A program made the translations under genes and the position numbers. The notes beneath the pieces are model-generated. The model was not told where the DNA came from. It saw only the letters and a program-made list of their open reading frames with translations, and did no database searches. This document shows, piece after piece, positions 45,924 to 57,290 of a stretch of 64,000 nt of DNA; position 1 is the first letter of the stretch, and every line of letters starts with the position of its first letter. This DNA is from Capitulum mitella (Eukaryota > Arthropoda > Thecostraca > Pollicipedomorpha > Pollicipedidae). The stretch spans positions 1,302,001 to 1,366,000 of the forward strand of contig CP099846.1 in NCBI GenBank assembly GCA_030062745.1, in the 5' to 3' direction.

Positions 45924-46479
45924 CCTGTTTGTTTTGGTGTTATCGGCGTGCGGCACAGGTGCGGCTGATCGTGATGATGTGACCGTCGCCGGCCCCGCGC
46001 CGACAGCCCGCGGGCGTCGCCGTGTCGTCCGTGGTGACGCGTGTGCTCCGCGCTATCGCCGGCCGAGACGAGAAGCTGACTGGTGATGCCGTTTGGTGTG
46101 GTTTTGTGTAGTGATGCGGACCCTGTTTATGCGTCCGTGTCAGGAGGAGGAATTATTTGCCGCGAAGAGTCGTCAACCGCATAGCGTTACACTTATGCCA
46201 ACTCTCTCACCACGTCGTCCGCACGTTTGGATCGAACTGTTTCACGGAGAGCTAACGCTTGGCATATGTTTGTGTGTAGGCGACTGCTTCGCTGCCGACA
46301 CTCTCCCGTGGGGGCAGACAGTCCCGTCATTGTTTCCTGTTCTGTGTGTCCCTCGTTACGCCGAATCCTCCCTGCCCGTTGGAAGAAGCCCATCCCTGTC
46401 GCCGTGCCGCGCAGCAGAGCAGGTCCTGTGACTCCCGCACCAGAGCAGGTCGCCTGACCCCCGCCCGCGGCGCCGCCAG

Positions 46480-46623
46480 GTTCAGCCGATCCCGGAGGTG
46501 TCGGAGCTGTCGCAGCGCCAGTCGACGGACGGCTCGCGGGTGGCGGTGCTGGCCGAGGGGCCGGGCGCGGCGCGACGCGGCGACACCCTCCGCCGCACCG
46601 GCAGTCTCCGGTTCGCCAACAAG
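46480..46623 (+). CDS. Myo18: Unconventional myosin XVIII, second recognised exon (end of PDZ and linker)
   Basis: A 144-nt, 48-codon exon in phase 0 at both ends. It starts VQPIPEVSELS, which continues the previous exon's ...DTVTLK exactly as MYO18A proteins read across this point. It then runs through a polar linker (STDGSRVAVLAEG) to LRRTGSLRFANK. The acceptor is GCCGCCAG at 46,479, with a possible CTGAC branch site about 25 nt earlier; the donor GTGAGT starts at 46,624. In the family the linker leads to a short SH3-like part and the motor domain, which I do not find in the rest of the window, so the next exon probably lies beyond 64 kb or is too short to see. Confidence 0.85.
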
Positions 46624-48119
46624 GTGAGTCACGGCCTGCCGCCACCGCCGCCGCAGCACGACGGCTGGCGCGTGCGGCGCGAGCGACGCTTGTCGGCTGG
46701 GGGACCGATGCACGGCCGACCCCCGACTGGGATTGTTGTGTTGGAAGCCGGCGATTGATCGGGGTCGGAGTTCGGGTCGCAAGCAACGCCATCCAGACAA
46801 AGTAGGTCGAGGTTGGCTGGCGCCCCCCTGTGATGGACGGCCGTGGGTCCGGGGTGGCGGTGGTCGGCTGCGGTTGCTCTCTGTTGGTGCATCCGGAGTC
46901 GGCCGCCGTCGGAGTGTGCGGTGCGGCCGAGGTCGGCCCGGCGGGCGGCCGGCGCGTGCCGGCCCGCTAGCGTGACCGACTGCCGGCCAGCCAGGTGGAG
47001 TGTCTCGCTCCGCGGCGCCGCCGCCGCCGGATGCGGGCGGCGGTACACGGTCGACTCGGCCGGCCGCCGCCGCCGCCGCCGCCGCCGGCGTCCGTCCAGG
47101 CAGGCGTCCGGACGCCGGCCGGCCGTTTGTTTAGCGGGCTTCCGTCGGGCGCTCGATAGGTGTCCAGACAGGGCAGGCAGGGCCCGTGCCTGGGAGGGTC
47201 ATGTCTGGGAGCCGTCAGCACTGTCGGGCGTCTCTGGTGGCCGGAGGTTTGTGACGTACCGGCCGGACCGCTGGCGAGGACGTTACCCCCCGGGCCGCGG
47301 CGACTGTTTGAATATTCATGCCGACCGTTGTTCGCTGGCGCCGCCGGCGGACGCGGCCCGTCAGCCCTGCCTCCGTTATGAGCGCGGCCGTTCACCGCCT
47401 CTGAGGCGCGAGTCGCCGGGTTTGAGCTGCTTCTGAACCGTGAGTGTGCCGCGAGCTTCACCTGAGCCATGAGCTGTTCGTGAATTCCGCCCGGGCCGTG
47501 TTGTTGTGGCTGCCGGCCTTCGTCTGAGCCGGGAGTCGCAGGCCGTGAGCGCCGTCCGGGGTCGCGGGCTCGGCCGTGGCTCTGCAGTCATCTGTGGTCG
47601 ATGGCGCTCAGCGAAAGGTATCGGATCGCTGGGCCGTGACCTCATTGCTGACGTGTGGCGAGCCCGGTTCGTCAACGTACAGCGCCATCGCAGCGCCAGT
47701 CCCCAGCTCCAGCGCCGGGTGCGGTTGGGAGTGGGGCGGCCTATCAGGCCACCACCTGCCGCCGTGCGCCCCGCGCGGAACGCCGGCCTCTGTGGCGGCA
47801 CGTGAGCGGGCTGCCCGTCCGCCCGCCCGGCCAGCGGCACCTGACGGCGCTACGCGGCGCCGCCGCCAGCCGCCCGTCGGCGTCCGTGTCGGCCTGCGGC
47901 CGCCGGCGCAGGTGTGGGCGTTCCCGGTCACCGCGCCGCGCCGCCGCGGCGTCGGCCGGCGCCGGCTCGCCGGCCGGAACCGCGCACGTGAGCGCCGCCG
48001 CCGCCGCCGCCGCCGCCGGCCACGGTCAGGGCCGGTCGAGCCGCGAAGGCCGGCCGAACGGAGCCGGCCTGGTCGCCGAGGCGGCCTCGTTTCCAGTTCG
48101 GCCGCCGGCCAGCCTCGTT

Positions 48120-48575
48120 CCTGTGAGGTACCGTCAGGTGGCGGGAGACCGTCTCCTGTGAGGTACCGTCAGGTGGCGGGAGACCGTCTCTTGTGAGGCA
48201 CCGTCAGGTGGCGGGAGACCGTCTCTTGTGAGGTACCGTCAGGTGGCGGGAGACCGTCTCCTGTGAGGTACCGTCAGGTGGCGGGAGACCATCTCCTGTG
48301 AGGTACCGTCAGGTGGCGGGAGACCGTCTCTTGTGAGGCACCGTCAGGTGGCGGAGACCGTCGGGGAGACCGTCTCTTGTGAGGACCGTCAGGTGGCGGG
48401 AGCCGTGGGTGGCGGGAGACCGTCTCCTGTGAGGCACCGTCAGGTGGCGGGAGACCGTCTCCTGTGAGGTACCGTCAGGTGGCGGGAGACCGTCTCTTGT
48501 GAGGTACCGTCAGGTGGCGGGAGACCGTCTCCTGTGAGGTACCGTCAAGCGGCGGGAGACCGTCTCCTGTGCGGT
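48120..48575 (+). repeat. Minisatellite, 35-bp unit, about 12 copies
   Basis: Units begin TGTGAGGTACCGTCAGG and end GGCGGGAGACCGTCTC. Starts recur every 35 bp from 48,122 to 48,332. A disturbed part follows (48,350-48,420, one unit with a partial internal copy), then regular units from 48,428 to 48,568. Variation is mostly C/T at single positions, so the array is young. Each unit has a GAG|GTACC donor-like and a CAG|G acceptor-like string. Confidence 0.95.
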
Positions 48576-51500
48576 ATGGAGCAGCGTAGCTTGGCATTCC
48601 TGGAGCACAGGGAAGTGGCTCAGTCCGGTACACCAGTAATGGTGTCACTTTTAAAACGACAAACCATCAATATTTTGGCTGGTGCTCGACGCCGTGGAGT
48701 AACGCATCAGTAGAACTGGGCGATGTATATGTTTGCGTCAGTGTCTTGCTGACGAGGCTGAGTCTTGACCTGGTCTTAAGGCGCCGCGGTGGACGGTTGC
48801 CTTGATTTGGCGATACGAATCCTGCAAGCGGCTGAAACCCCGTGACCTCGAGACTGTAACGCTGCGCCACCACGTCTCCGGGTTTGGATCGACGTGCTCT
48901 GCGGCCGAAAAGGCTCGACGCGTGTGGGACGCGGCCCAGATCGCCGCTCCAGAATGCCGGCTGGCTGTAAATGGATCGGACGCCGCCCCCATCCGGTGGC
49001 AGTTTACGCGAGTAATTAGCTGCGGTGGCGAGTCTGTCGGCGTGAGATTCGACCGGGCCGGGGCGCGTGTGACGACTTCTCCCGGCCGGCGGGGGAGGGC
49101 CGACCGGCGCTGAGTCAGCACGGTCTGGTGGCTGCCGTGTGTGCATGGCATGTCCCTGTATCGACTCATGCCGGGCCATCACGTGCGCCGCGGATAATGG
49201 GAACGGGCCGGGCGACTGGCGCGCTTTACTGTCGCTGAATACGGTCACGGAGGCCGGCACCGTTCATGTCCGGCTCCCTTCCGCCGCGGCGTTCGTCGCT
49301 GGTCGGACGGTGGCCGAGCGTCGCCGGAGGGGGTTTGTTGGTACAGACGGCTCGGCGGCGGTCGCCAGTCGCCGCCGGTTCTGCTGCGTGTCGAGTCGGC
49401 CGAAACCTGTCGTGCTGCGCGCCCAGGTCGTGCGGGATTCCGGCGGCTCTGTAGTGGCCAGGCTGGCCGGTGACCAGTTCTGCCGACCTCAGTAGTTTTT
49501 GTAACGGATCGTCGGCAGGCAGCCGTCTCCTCTTTGTCAGCAGCGGGTCACGGCGCGTCGCTTTGGGCCGTTGTGGACGGTTAGTTTCGGGCAGGTCACA
49601 CGTTGTGTTGCTGGAAATATCCGCAGGCGGCGGCGCGGCCCGTAACCCGCGTAACGAACCAATCAACAATGCTCATCACATTTCCCAGCTTCTCAGAGTT
49701 CACCGCCGGTGCTCCCACCGCCCTCCCACATCGACAGCCTGTCGTCCGTCCTGTGGTCGCAGTCCTGTGGTGGTTTCCCCGGCGCCTGGCTGCGCCGGTC
49801 CCGCTGGTCCGCGGCCGGTCGGACTTTGGACCGCTCGGTCCGGCGGCTGCTCGGCGGCCCAGGAAGCGGCGCGGCGCCCCAGGCTCGGTCAGCCCTGTCC
49901 TCGGCCGGTCACGCTCGGCCCCACACGGCCGGAAACCCTCGGCCGGGGTCGCGCCGCCAGATAGGCCCGTCCGGTGCCCGCCCGCCCGCCGGACCCCGGC
50001 GGGCGACGCGCCTTTCGCCGCGCTGTCCTGCCGCGCGGCGCCCCGGGGCAGCGCCACCGAATTGCTGAGGGGTGCAGTCGGATGTGTTTTGTCGCGGTTG
50101 GCGTGGGTTGAACGGTCGGCGCCGGCCTTCTGAAGGTCGCCCGCCGATCGTAAACACTGGCGCTAGTGTCGCCGTCTCGTGACTTGGCAGCTGAGGTTCT
50201 CGAGATGGTCGCTAGATGGTGCGGTCGGCTCACCCAGGCTTGGAGCTTGTAGGGGGGCGATGCGATGCACTGCACGATGCGTACTGGGAATGGTGCAGCT
50301 GCTAGATTTAGTCACAGTTTCATTGCGGATTGTGAAAGATCAAGCCTTCGCGGGTATTTAGCCGCTGTAGAGCTATGCCTGTCTTAATGAGGATATCATC
50401 CACGTCTGGTTGCACACATCGTTCCTTACGGACTACGCCTTTTTGTGGCGATGAATCATGTGTATGTTCGGAAGTTACGGGATACAGTTTAAGCAAAGGA
50501 CATTTTTTTCTGTGCCTTTCTTTAGCTTGATCTCGAACTTTCCACCTTGTTCATCTGCCAGCCAGTGCGTATGGAATGCGCAAGTTTTGTTTGGGCGTGG
50601 CGTGCTCATAGCGTTGGACAGATGTGAATACTTGTTTTTTTTCATTGTGGACGTTGAAGCATAAAATGTTACAAGCCGTAGCAAACGAATACATTGCCGG
50701 TGCGAGCGCCATAGGAGAACTTTAGATTTATGTGTGGGATTTGTAGCTTGATGGGAGTTTATTCTGTGGAACACACATTTCTTTGGAGAATACGTTTCTT
50801 GGTGCCTCTTATCACCCCGAAACGACGTAGATTCCAATCCCAACATTGATTCACTGCTCTGGAGTGATGGGCATCGCTCACTGTACATCTGCACGGTCCA
50901 CAGGACCGGCCCACGAGCATTTGCGCTGTCCACAGGACGAGCTCGGTCGGTGCACATTTGCTCCTTTCACCGTGGTTTGGCCGTGTTTGCGCTGTCTACA
51001 GGAGCCAGGTGTTCCACATAGACGGGTGCTGTAGACCGGGGCCGGCCGGGCCGGCCGGGGTTCAGGCGCGGGCCGCCTGTTTGCCGTGCGGGCGGTGTCC
51101 TGGGTCCTGTCGTCGGTGACCGGTCGGCCCGAGACGGGCCGGCGTCAGGCGGGCAGACCGCTCAACATTATCCGCGGCCGGCGGCCACCGGGGCTGCAGT
51201 CGCGACCCTCGCCGCCGCCGCCGGCCGCGGACGGACGGCCACGTGACCTGGCGGTGTCCGGAGGGGCCACCGTTCGAGACGGACACCGTCGGAGCGGTGC
51301 TCTGTTCGCCGCCGTCCTGCACGGGAGCCGCTGAAAGCCTCTGGTGCGTCTCGGTGACACCACAGCGGCATCATGGTCGTGGTCATAAATCGCCCCAGCC
51401 TTAGAGGCTACTGCTGCTTTTTTGAACAAGCTGTCATTGTCGGATTGTGCCTTTGAACGGTATCGAGGCACTGCCCTTATCTAGTGGCGCCAGCGTGCCG

Positions 51501-54120
51501 TGGGTGTTTCAAGTGGATGGCGTGGGCGAAGAGTGCATACAAGGCCGTTTGTGTTCGAATCGCAGCTCGTTGTGCAGTGTCCAAACGCAGAGCAGTGCGA
51601 CGTTGGCAACGGCAGCACGTTGCCTCGTGGGGAGCCGAACGTGCTTTTGAGGTTCCAGCACGGTCGTTTGTTCGCCCACATAACGCTTTGTTTTTGACGA
51701 AATGTCGCATGAAAATTGACGATAGATATCACGAACTTCTCGTAAACGAACGGTAGTGACGGGCAAAGGGATCCTGGAGTGCATGAGAGTATTGTGTGAT
51801 TTATGGAGAGACGTCGCTTTGAATCGCTGTTTCCCATTCCGCCAGCAGACCTAGGAATGTGGAAAATTACTCAGCGTTAATGCTGTGTGCGAAATGAGAA
51901 GGACGAGCACTCCATGTCTAGGAACTTATTCGGAACTGATTTGCACTGTCATGGGATTGTAGACAGAAGTATTGACGCGTCATGTAGGTTCGAAGGCGAC
52001 GAAGCCGAAACCTCCCACACTCATCGGCGCGAAGCGTGTGCTGGGTGTGGCGGGTGGTACGGTTTAAACTCGGAAATCAGCTGCCGCCGTGCCTGTTTGA
52101 CCCTGCTCTTCCCGGACCCGATCGAGCTGTGTTTTAGAGCTTGCAGGCTGAGCCAGTCCGGGGTATAGCGGACACGGCCGGAGATGTTCCCAACGACTGG
52201 TTTGGCTCTACGGAGCCCCTATCCCCTCCTGCCGTTTGTCACTGTGGGGACTGGCAGCGCTAACCTATTGTAAGGCGGGATCCGGTCTGGTCCAGTCGAG
52301 GACGGGCTTTGCCCTTGCAGTGCCACCGAGGACTTGGCAGACGCTCATGGATCCGTGTTCAGCTGGCTGTATACGAGGCCCGTATTTGGTCGTGGCAGAC
52401 TGCGCCTCCCACCAGTGTGGCCAGGGATTCGGCGGCTGTGTTTGCGCCTGTGCCCGGTGCGGGGCGGGCCGCACATCTCGCCAGTACGGCCCGGTTTTCC
52501 CGCGTCCGACGCGCCGGCCCGGCCCGGCCCGCCCAGACGCATCATCTGCGCGTAATTGGCCGGCCCGCCATTCAAGGGGGCGGTGATGCGTCAACGCAGC
52601 GACGTGTCGGCACCGAAAACCCACACACGTCGGCACGCCGGGCTTTCACCCGCGCCGACCTAATACGCGTGCCTGAAATTATACGGCCGGACGGTGTTTG
52701 CGCGCCCGTCCGCCGGCCGCCGTACTGGGCCCTTGGCCCGGGCGGAGGGCTCGCTCCCAGCCCGCGCTCTCGGCGTGTGCGGGCGGCCGCTGTGTCCGGG
52801 TCCCGGGTCCTGGAGGGGGTGCGCGCTCGTGACCTGCGCTCCCAGCCGGGGCGGCGGCCGCTGTGCTGGGTCTCGGGTCCCGGCGGACGGATGCGTTCCC
52901 ATCGTGCGCGGGCGGCCGCTCGTCCCGACCCACCGCCTGATGGATGCGCGCGGAGGTCCCGCCTGATCGCGCTATTACTCTCTGCTAATTAGTCCGGGAT
53001 GAAGAAGGTCCTGGCCGTCGTTTTTCCGCCGGCTCCTCCGGCCCGCGGCCGCGGCCGGTGGGAACGGACGGAAGATAAACGGCTTAGCAGCCGCGCTGGA
53101 GCGGATGGACCCGTTTAGCGGTCATTAGACGCGCGGGCAGCGGACGGCGACGGTATGTTATCGGCTCGGCTGTATCTGCGTCGGCCGTGTGCAGCGGCCG
53201 GCGCTCCGTGTATAACGGACGGCTCCGGCCGGGAGCAGGCACCGCCGGCCGCTTATGACTGATGGCCGCCGTCTGTCACCCGGCGACGTCGGCCGCCCCG
53301 GCCCGGGCTCCGTCCCGCGGCTGCGCTTCCTCTGTCGTCCGGCCGCGTTCGGCCACCGTTCGTTGTCTGCCGCTGCCCATTCATTCATCGTTCATTCGGG
53401 CTTCCGACGTTCTCGGACCTGTGCGCTGATCGCCTCTGTCCCGTTTGTTGCCCCGGCCGCCGGGCTGCTCCTGCCGTGACGGCCTTCGCCGTTTGGCGGC
53501 GGCCTCCAGGTGGCCACAGGAAGTCGGCGGTGCACGTTTGCGGACGTCTGTTGACCGCCGTCGGTGTGTGCCGCCGACGAGCGCGCCGGCCGCTGCACGT
53601 GCGGACGCCGCCCGCTGTTTGAGTGGCCTGCACTGGCCAACAATGCGCCCTGCCCGCTGGGATGGCTGAGACAGCTAAAGGCATCACCGCGGAGTACCGA
53701 GAGGAGTAGCATAACTTTCGTCCTTTTGTCATTTATTTTTCGTATGGGCACTCCAGTCTTCATTAATCTCGATATCTTGTTTCCCATACAGCTAACAAGC
53801 TTTCACCGTAGTAAAGAGCATTTCAGTATCGTGGAGCATTTGTAAAAATGAAATTTTAATCTTTATGCTGCAGTCATCTCTTAAACTTTTCCAGCGTTTC
53901 TCTTTCTAAATGGTGACGTGCTTCCAAAGCCGTCGATCGGTCGTTTATATTCTCTGCTGTGGCTGATCTGCCGAGTGGTGGCGCTGATTTCGCGATGCGT
54001 CATCGTCGGCTGGTGCCGATCTCAGCAGCTGTGTTCCCGGCTGTGGCCGACAGCAGGCAGGTGTTGTCCGTGGCCGTGGCCGGCGGGCGCTCAGCGGTGG
54101 CGGCTGCCGTGGCGGCGCAG

Positions 54121-54334
54121 GTCGCCGTGCCGTCCGGCAGCCGCTGTCCGGCTGTGGTCGCCGCCTCAGAGCCGCTCTGCCTGCCGTGGCCGCCTCTGCT
54201 GTGGTGGAGACCGGCCGCCGCTGACGTGTCGCCGTGCCGTCCGGCAGCCGCTGTCCGGCTGTGGTCGCAGCCTCAGAGCCGCTCTGCCTGCCGTGGCCGC
54301 CTCTGTTGTGGTGGAGACCGGCCGCCGCTGACGT
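54121..54334 (+). repeat. 107-bp tandem duplication
   Basis: The segment starting GTCGCCGTGCCGTCC at 54,121 repeats at 54,228 almost unchanged. I noticed two substitutions: CGCC to CAGCC context and CTGCTG to CTGTTG. A recent duplication in a GC-rich intron. Confidence 0.9.
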
Positions 54335-55084
54335 GTCGCCGTCCGGGCCGGCCGGCGCGGAAGTCCTGGGCGGTGCCGACTCGCCGCTGCAGCGGTGTTT
54401 GTCTTGTTTATCCGGCGCTCGTCGGCGCCGCGGGCCGGCGCCGCGTGCACTCTTACCCTGACACGGATTTCGGCGGCACACGCGGGGCCGTAAAATCGGG
54501 CCCGAGGCGGCCACACGCTCGCCCGACACGGCCGGAACGGCTGGCCGGCCGGCCGCCGGCGGCGCGGGGAGGGGCGCCGACCTTGGCCGCAGGTGGCCCG
54601 GCGCCGGGTCGGGGGTCGGCGCCGTGTGTCACGCCGCCGTCGCCGACGACGACGGCGGCGCCCTTGAGCGTCGGCTCGGCCGCCGTGGTCTGACGGCCTT
54701 ACTGGGACGGCCAGTCGGCCTCCGTGCCATGCACGGCCCGCGTCAAGCTGTTCCCCTGTCGTTCCCCGTCCCCGGGGACGGTCCCGTGGCGCAACATCAG
54801 GGTTCACGCGCCGGCCGACGGACGGTGCCGGGGAATCCCACGCCGGGACGGGCGGCGGTGGCCGACGCTCGCCGTCTTGCGGCGGCCTGTGTGCGCGATG
54901 GCCGGCCGTGGCAGTGCGCCATCCAGGCAGTCCCTCTGCGCAGCGAGCTCGGAGCGGAGGGGTGGCCGGCCGGCCTCGGGCGCCGGCACGTGATCTGGGC
55001 CCCGCAGCCGCCGCCGGCCGGCCGACGGGACGCTGCCAGCGCCGCTCCGTGCGCCGGCCAGGGACGGGCCAATTATCTGCCGAG

Positions 55085-55385
55085 ATCGGCCTCTGACGGC
55101 TCCACAGGGACAGGAGGCCACTGACGGCTGGACAGATACAGGAGGCCACTGACGGCTGGACAGATAGAGGAGACCACTGACGGCTGAACAGATGGAGACC
55201 ACTGACGACTGAACAGAAACAGGAGGCCACCGACGTCTGTACAGAGATAGGAGACCATTGATGGCCATACAGGGACGGAAGACCACTATTGCCTGTACAG
55301 AAACAGGAGACCACTGACGACTCCACAGGAAACAGCACGCCTCTGACGGCGGTAGAGAAACAGGCCACTGATGTCGGGACAGGAG
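55085..55385 (+). repeat. Minisatellite, 25-30 bp unit, about 11 copies
   Basis: Units are of the form CCACTGACGGCTGGACAG followed by AtACAGGAGG, with increasing divergence to the right. An isolated pair of related units lies at about 57,810-57,875 (GCCTCTGACGGCTCTGCAG). Minus-strand open frames rich in 'SGLLSLSSRQWPPVSVQ' patterns are the array in translation. Confidence 0.9.
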
Positions 55386-56249
55386 CAGGGGCGTCGCCAG
55401 GCCCTTTTAAAGTCAATAAAAAACACGTGAAAAACAAAAAAAAAATAAGGTCCCTTGCATGCCCCGAAAAGGCGTCTTATTCTTTTACCCAATTCCTTCA
55501 ATACCATTCATTTAGGTTGCTTCTGGCATATTAACCGTTTCATTTGTTTCTCATTGTTCATAACATTTTCACGGATTTCTGTCAGCTCAATGATACCAGC
55601 TGGATAAGTTTTCTTTCACTAAGTTTATCCACAACTTACCAAGCGTGACTTATGTAGCGCATACTTATAACTTATAATGCACAGACTGTGGTAACCCGCC
55701 GGGCATTTTACATGCAGCGTGCGTCCAGGAAAACGAGAGTGTCTGTCTTCATCGCGTAGAATTTGATAAACCGCCTGACTGGCGTATCTTGGGCTTATCC
55801 CTTTCGAGGGCCTTCTTGTCTGTTTTGCCTTGGCTGGTATTGCCACTGAGTAGGAAAACTGCAATTATTGCAGTGCATTAATTTACCAGAACATAACCAA
55901 TGACAATTTCAACTGTAAAAGCTTTTTTAATGCGCCATCTTCATCAGGGCGTGTTATTTTGCCCGATTCGCCTCGGCCCGCTAGCTCCAGCGCTATCTGG
56001 TTGGCTGATTTTAATGTAATAGCCACAAATACATTAATTATTTTAAATGACGAATGTTTAACCCTCGCCGAACGGGCACCCTGACTGGGGTGTACGGAGC
56101 GGCGGGCGGTGCCGTTTTGACGTCCCCGTCTCGCGCGAACGGTACGTCGGAGAAGAATGAAGCCTTTGTCATCGGAATGATCACGAGTACTTTTGGCGTA
56201 TGTATCTAAAAACTCGGACATTCTAAGAAGAATTCTAGCTCCGCCCCTG
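55386..56249. mobile_element. Possible non-autonomous hAT-like element
   Basis: The left end CAGGGGCGTCGCCAG (55,386) and the reverse complement of the right end, CAGGGGCGGAGCTAG (ending 56,249), agree at 12 of 15 positions and look like hAT terminal repeats. The flanking octamers GACAGGAG and ATGAATGT do not match, so the target duplication is not supported. The left edge abuts the minisatellite, which may have overwritten it. No transposase inside. Confidence 0.4.
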
Positions 56250-56499
56250 ATGAATGTGAGCATTTCTGAGCTTGCAAATGGAAAGCTAATAGAATGAGCT
56301 TTACACGTACGCATAATTTACAACGTGCATGTAATCACATATCGCATCAGATGACCTGTTATAATGCCATATTTGTGAGGTTTTTGAACGTCGTTAGCAA
56401 CTTATTGTCCATGCATGTTTCCAGAATGGTAGAAATGATTTGCACTAACATTTTCTTAATTCCGACAGACAAGAACTCCCATGGCCCGACGTGGTCTGG

Positions 56500-57290
56500 C
56501 TTGACCTCGTGACCTGACCTAACGTTCTGCCGTTTTCTTTACTTTATTTCGTGTTCTGTCGAGGATCAGTAACAATGCAAACAAAGGGGCAAAGAGTACC
56601 TTTCAACTGAAGCTCCTTGGGTTCCATAACCGTGGTCAGTAGGGTGCTATATAAGGTCGGTCATGTGACCTGACCTGATATGGGATGATAATCTGATTTG
56701 AAGCACGCTGTGGTTCCATCTTTTCATGCCGAGATCTGCCACGGTCTTATGAAATATACCAGAGGGACGAAGCTGGACATCTGGATACGAACTCAGCTTG
56801 TAGCACTTTGACCCCGCATAGCCTCAGGTGACCTAAATGGATTTCACAGGTTGAGTCGTCCTTGTGTAATTTTGGGCTGCAAAATCGACTTCGTTGCCGA
56901 TTTTTACCGCAGAAAGCATCAAAACGAGGTTTGAGACTTCTTTTTGCTGTTCCACCCCAAATGTGACCTGACCGACCGCATGACATTTCATGTGGGTGAA
57001 CACCGTTTGTCGTGTTTAGTGACTTCATTGGCCCAGGAATGTATTTCATACACAACGAGCCGAAACCACTAACTCAAAACCCTTAAAAGTAGGGAAATAC
57101 GCTAGAAATTAAGCTGACTTCGGGCTGTTGACCTTGCCCTTGACAACAAATTCAAGAAAGTACAGTTCTTAGGCATGTCCTCGACTAGCATCCCTGAAAA
57201 TGTCAAGTCGATGGATCGAATGGTGCTGTTCTTAGAAATCTTGAAAAGATCGGAGGTGGACCCCTTTTTACGTGACCTAGGTCAGTGACC
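56500..57290. other. Intronic stretch rich in TGACCT half-sites
   Basis: TGACCT occurs repeatedly, often as overlapping GTGACCTGACCT: about 56,503-56,520, 56,665-56,675, 56,962-56,970 and 57,272-57,292 (the last with an inverted AGGTCA, in GACCTAGGTCAGTGACCTGACA). These are nuclear-receptor-type half-sites, but similar clusters at 24.05 and 8.64 kb suggest they may belong to a dispersed repeat family. Confidence 0.35.

Larger units (their letters stand above)
40084..46479 (+). other. Myo18 intron between the first two recognised exons
   Basis: This 6.4-kb intron runs from GTACGG to GCCGCCAG. Much of it is CpG-dense (40.6-41.1, 42.5-43.5 and 44.5-45.4 kb) with many long low-complexity frames on both strands. 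None resembles a domain, and none has matched splice sites in a sensible frame. Two AT-richer parts (41.2-42.4 and 44.0-44.5 kb) are unremarkable apart from the hairpin and microsatellite listed separately. Confidence 0.75.

Noticed and set aside
48120..48575. Regular 35-bp repeats resembling a CRISPR array
   Set aside because: The units are contiguous with no unique spacers, in eukaryotic intronic DNA. It is a minisatellite.
54166..55437. A 423-codon minus-strand open frame, the longest besides the exon candidates
   Set aside because: Half of it is the 55.1-kb minisatellite in translation and the rest is Ala/Arg/Pro-rich sequence from GC-rich DNA. No domain, start context or splice logic.
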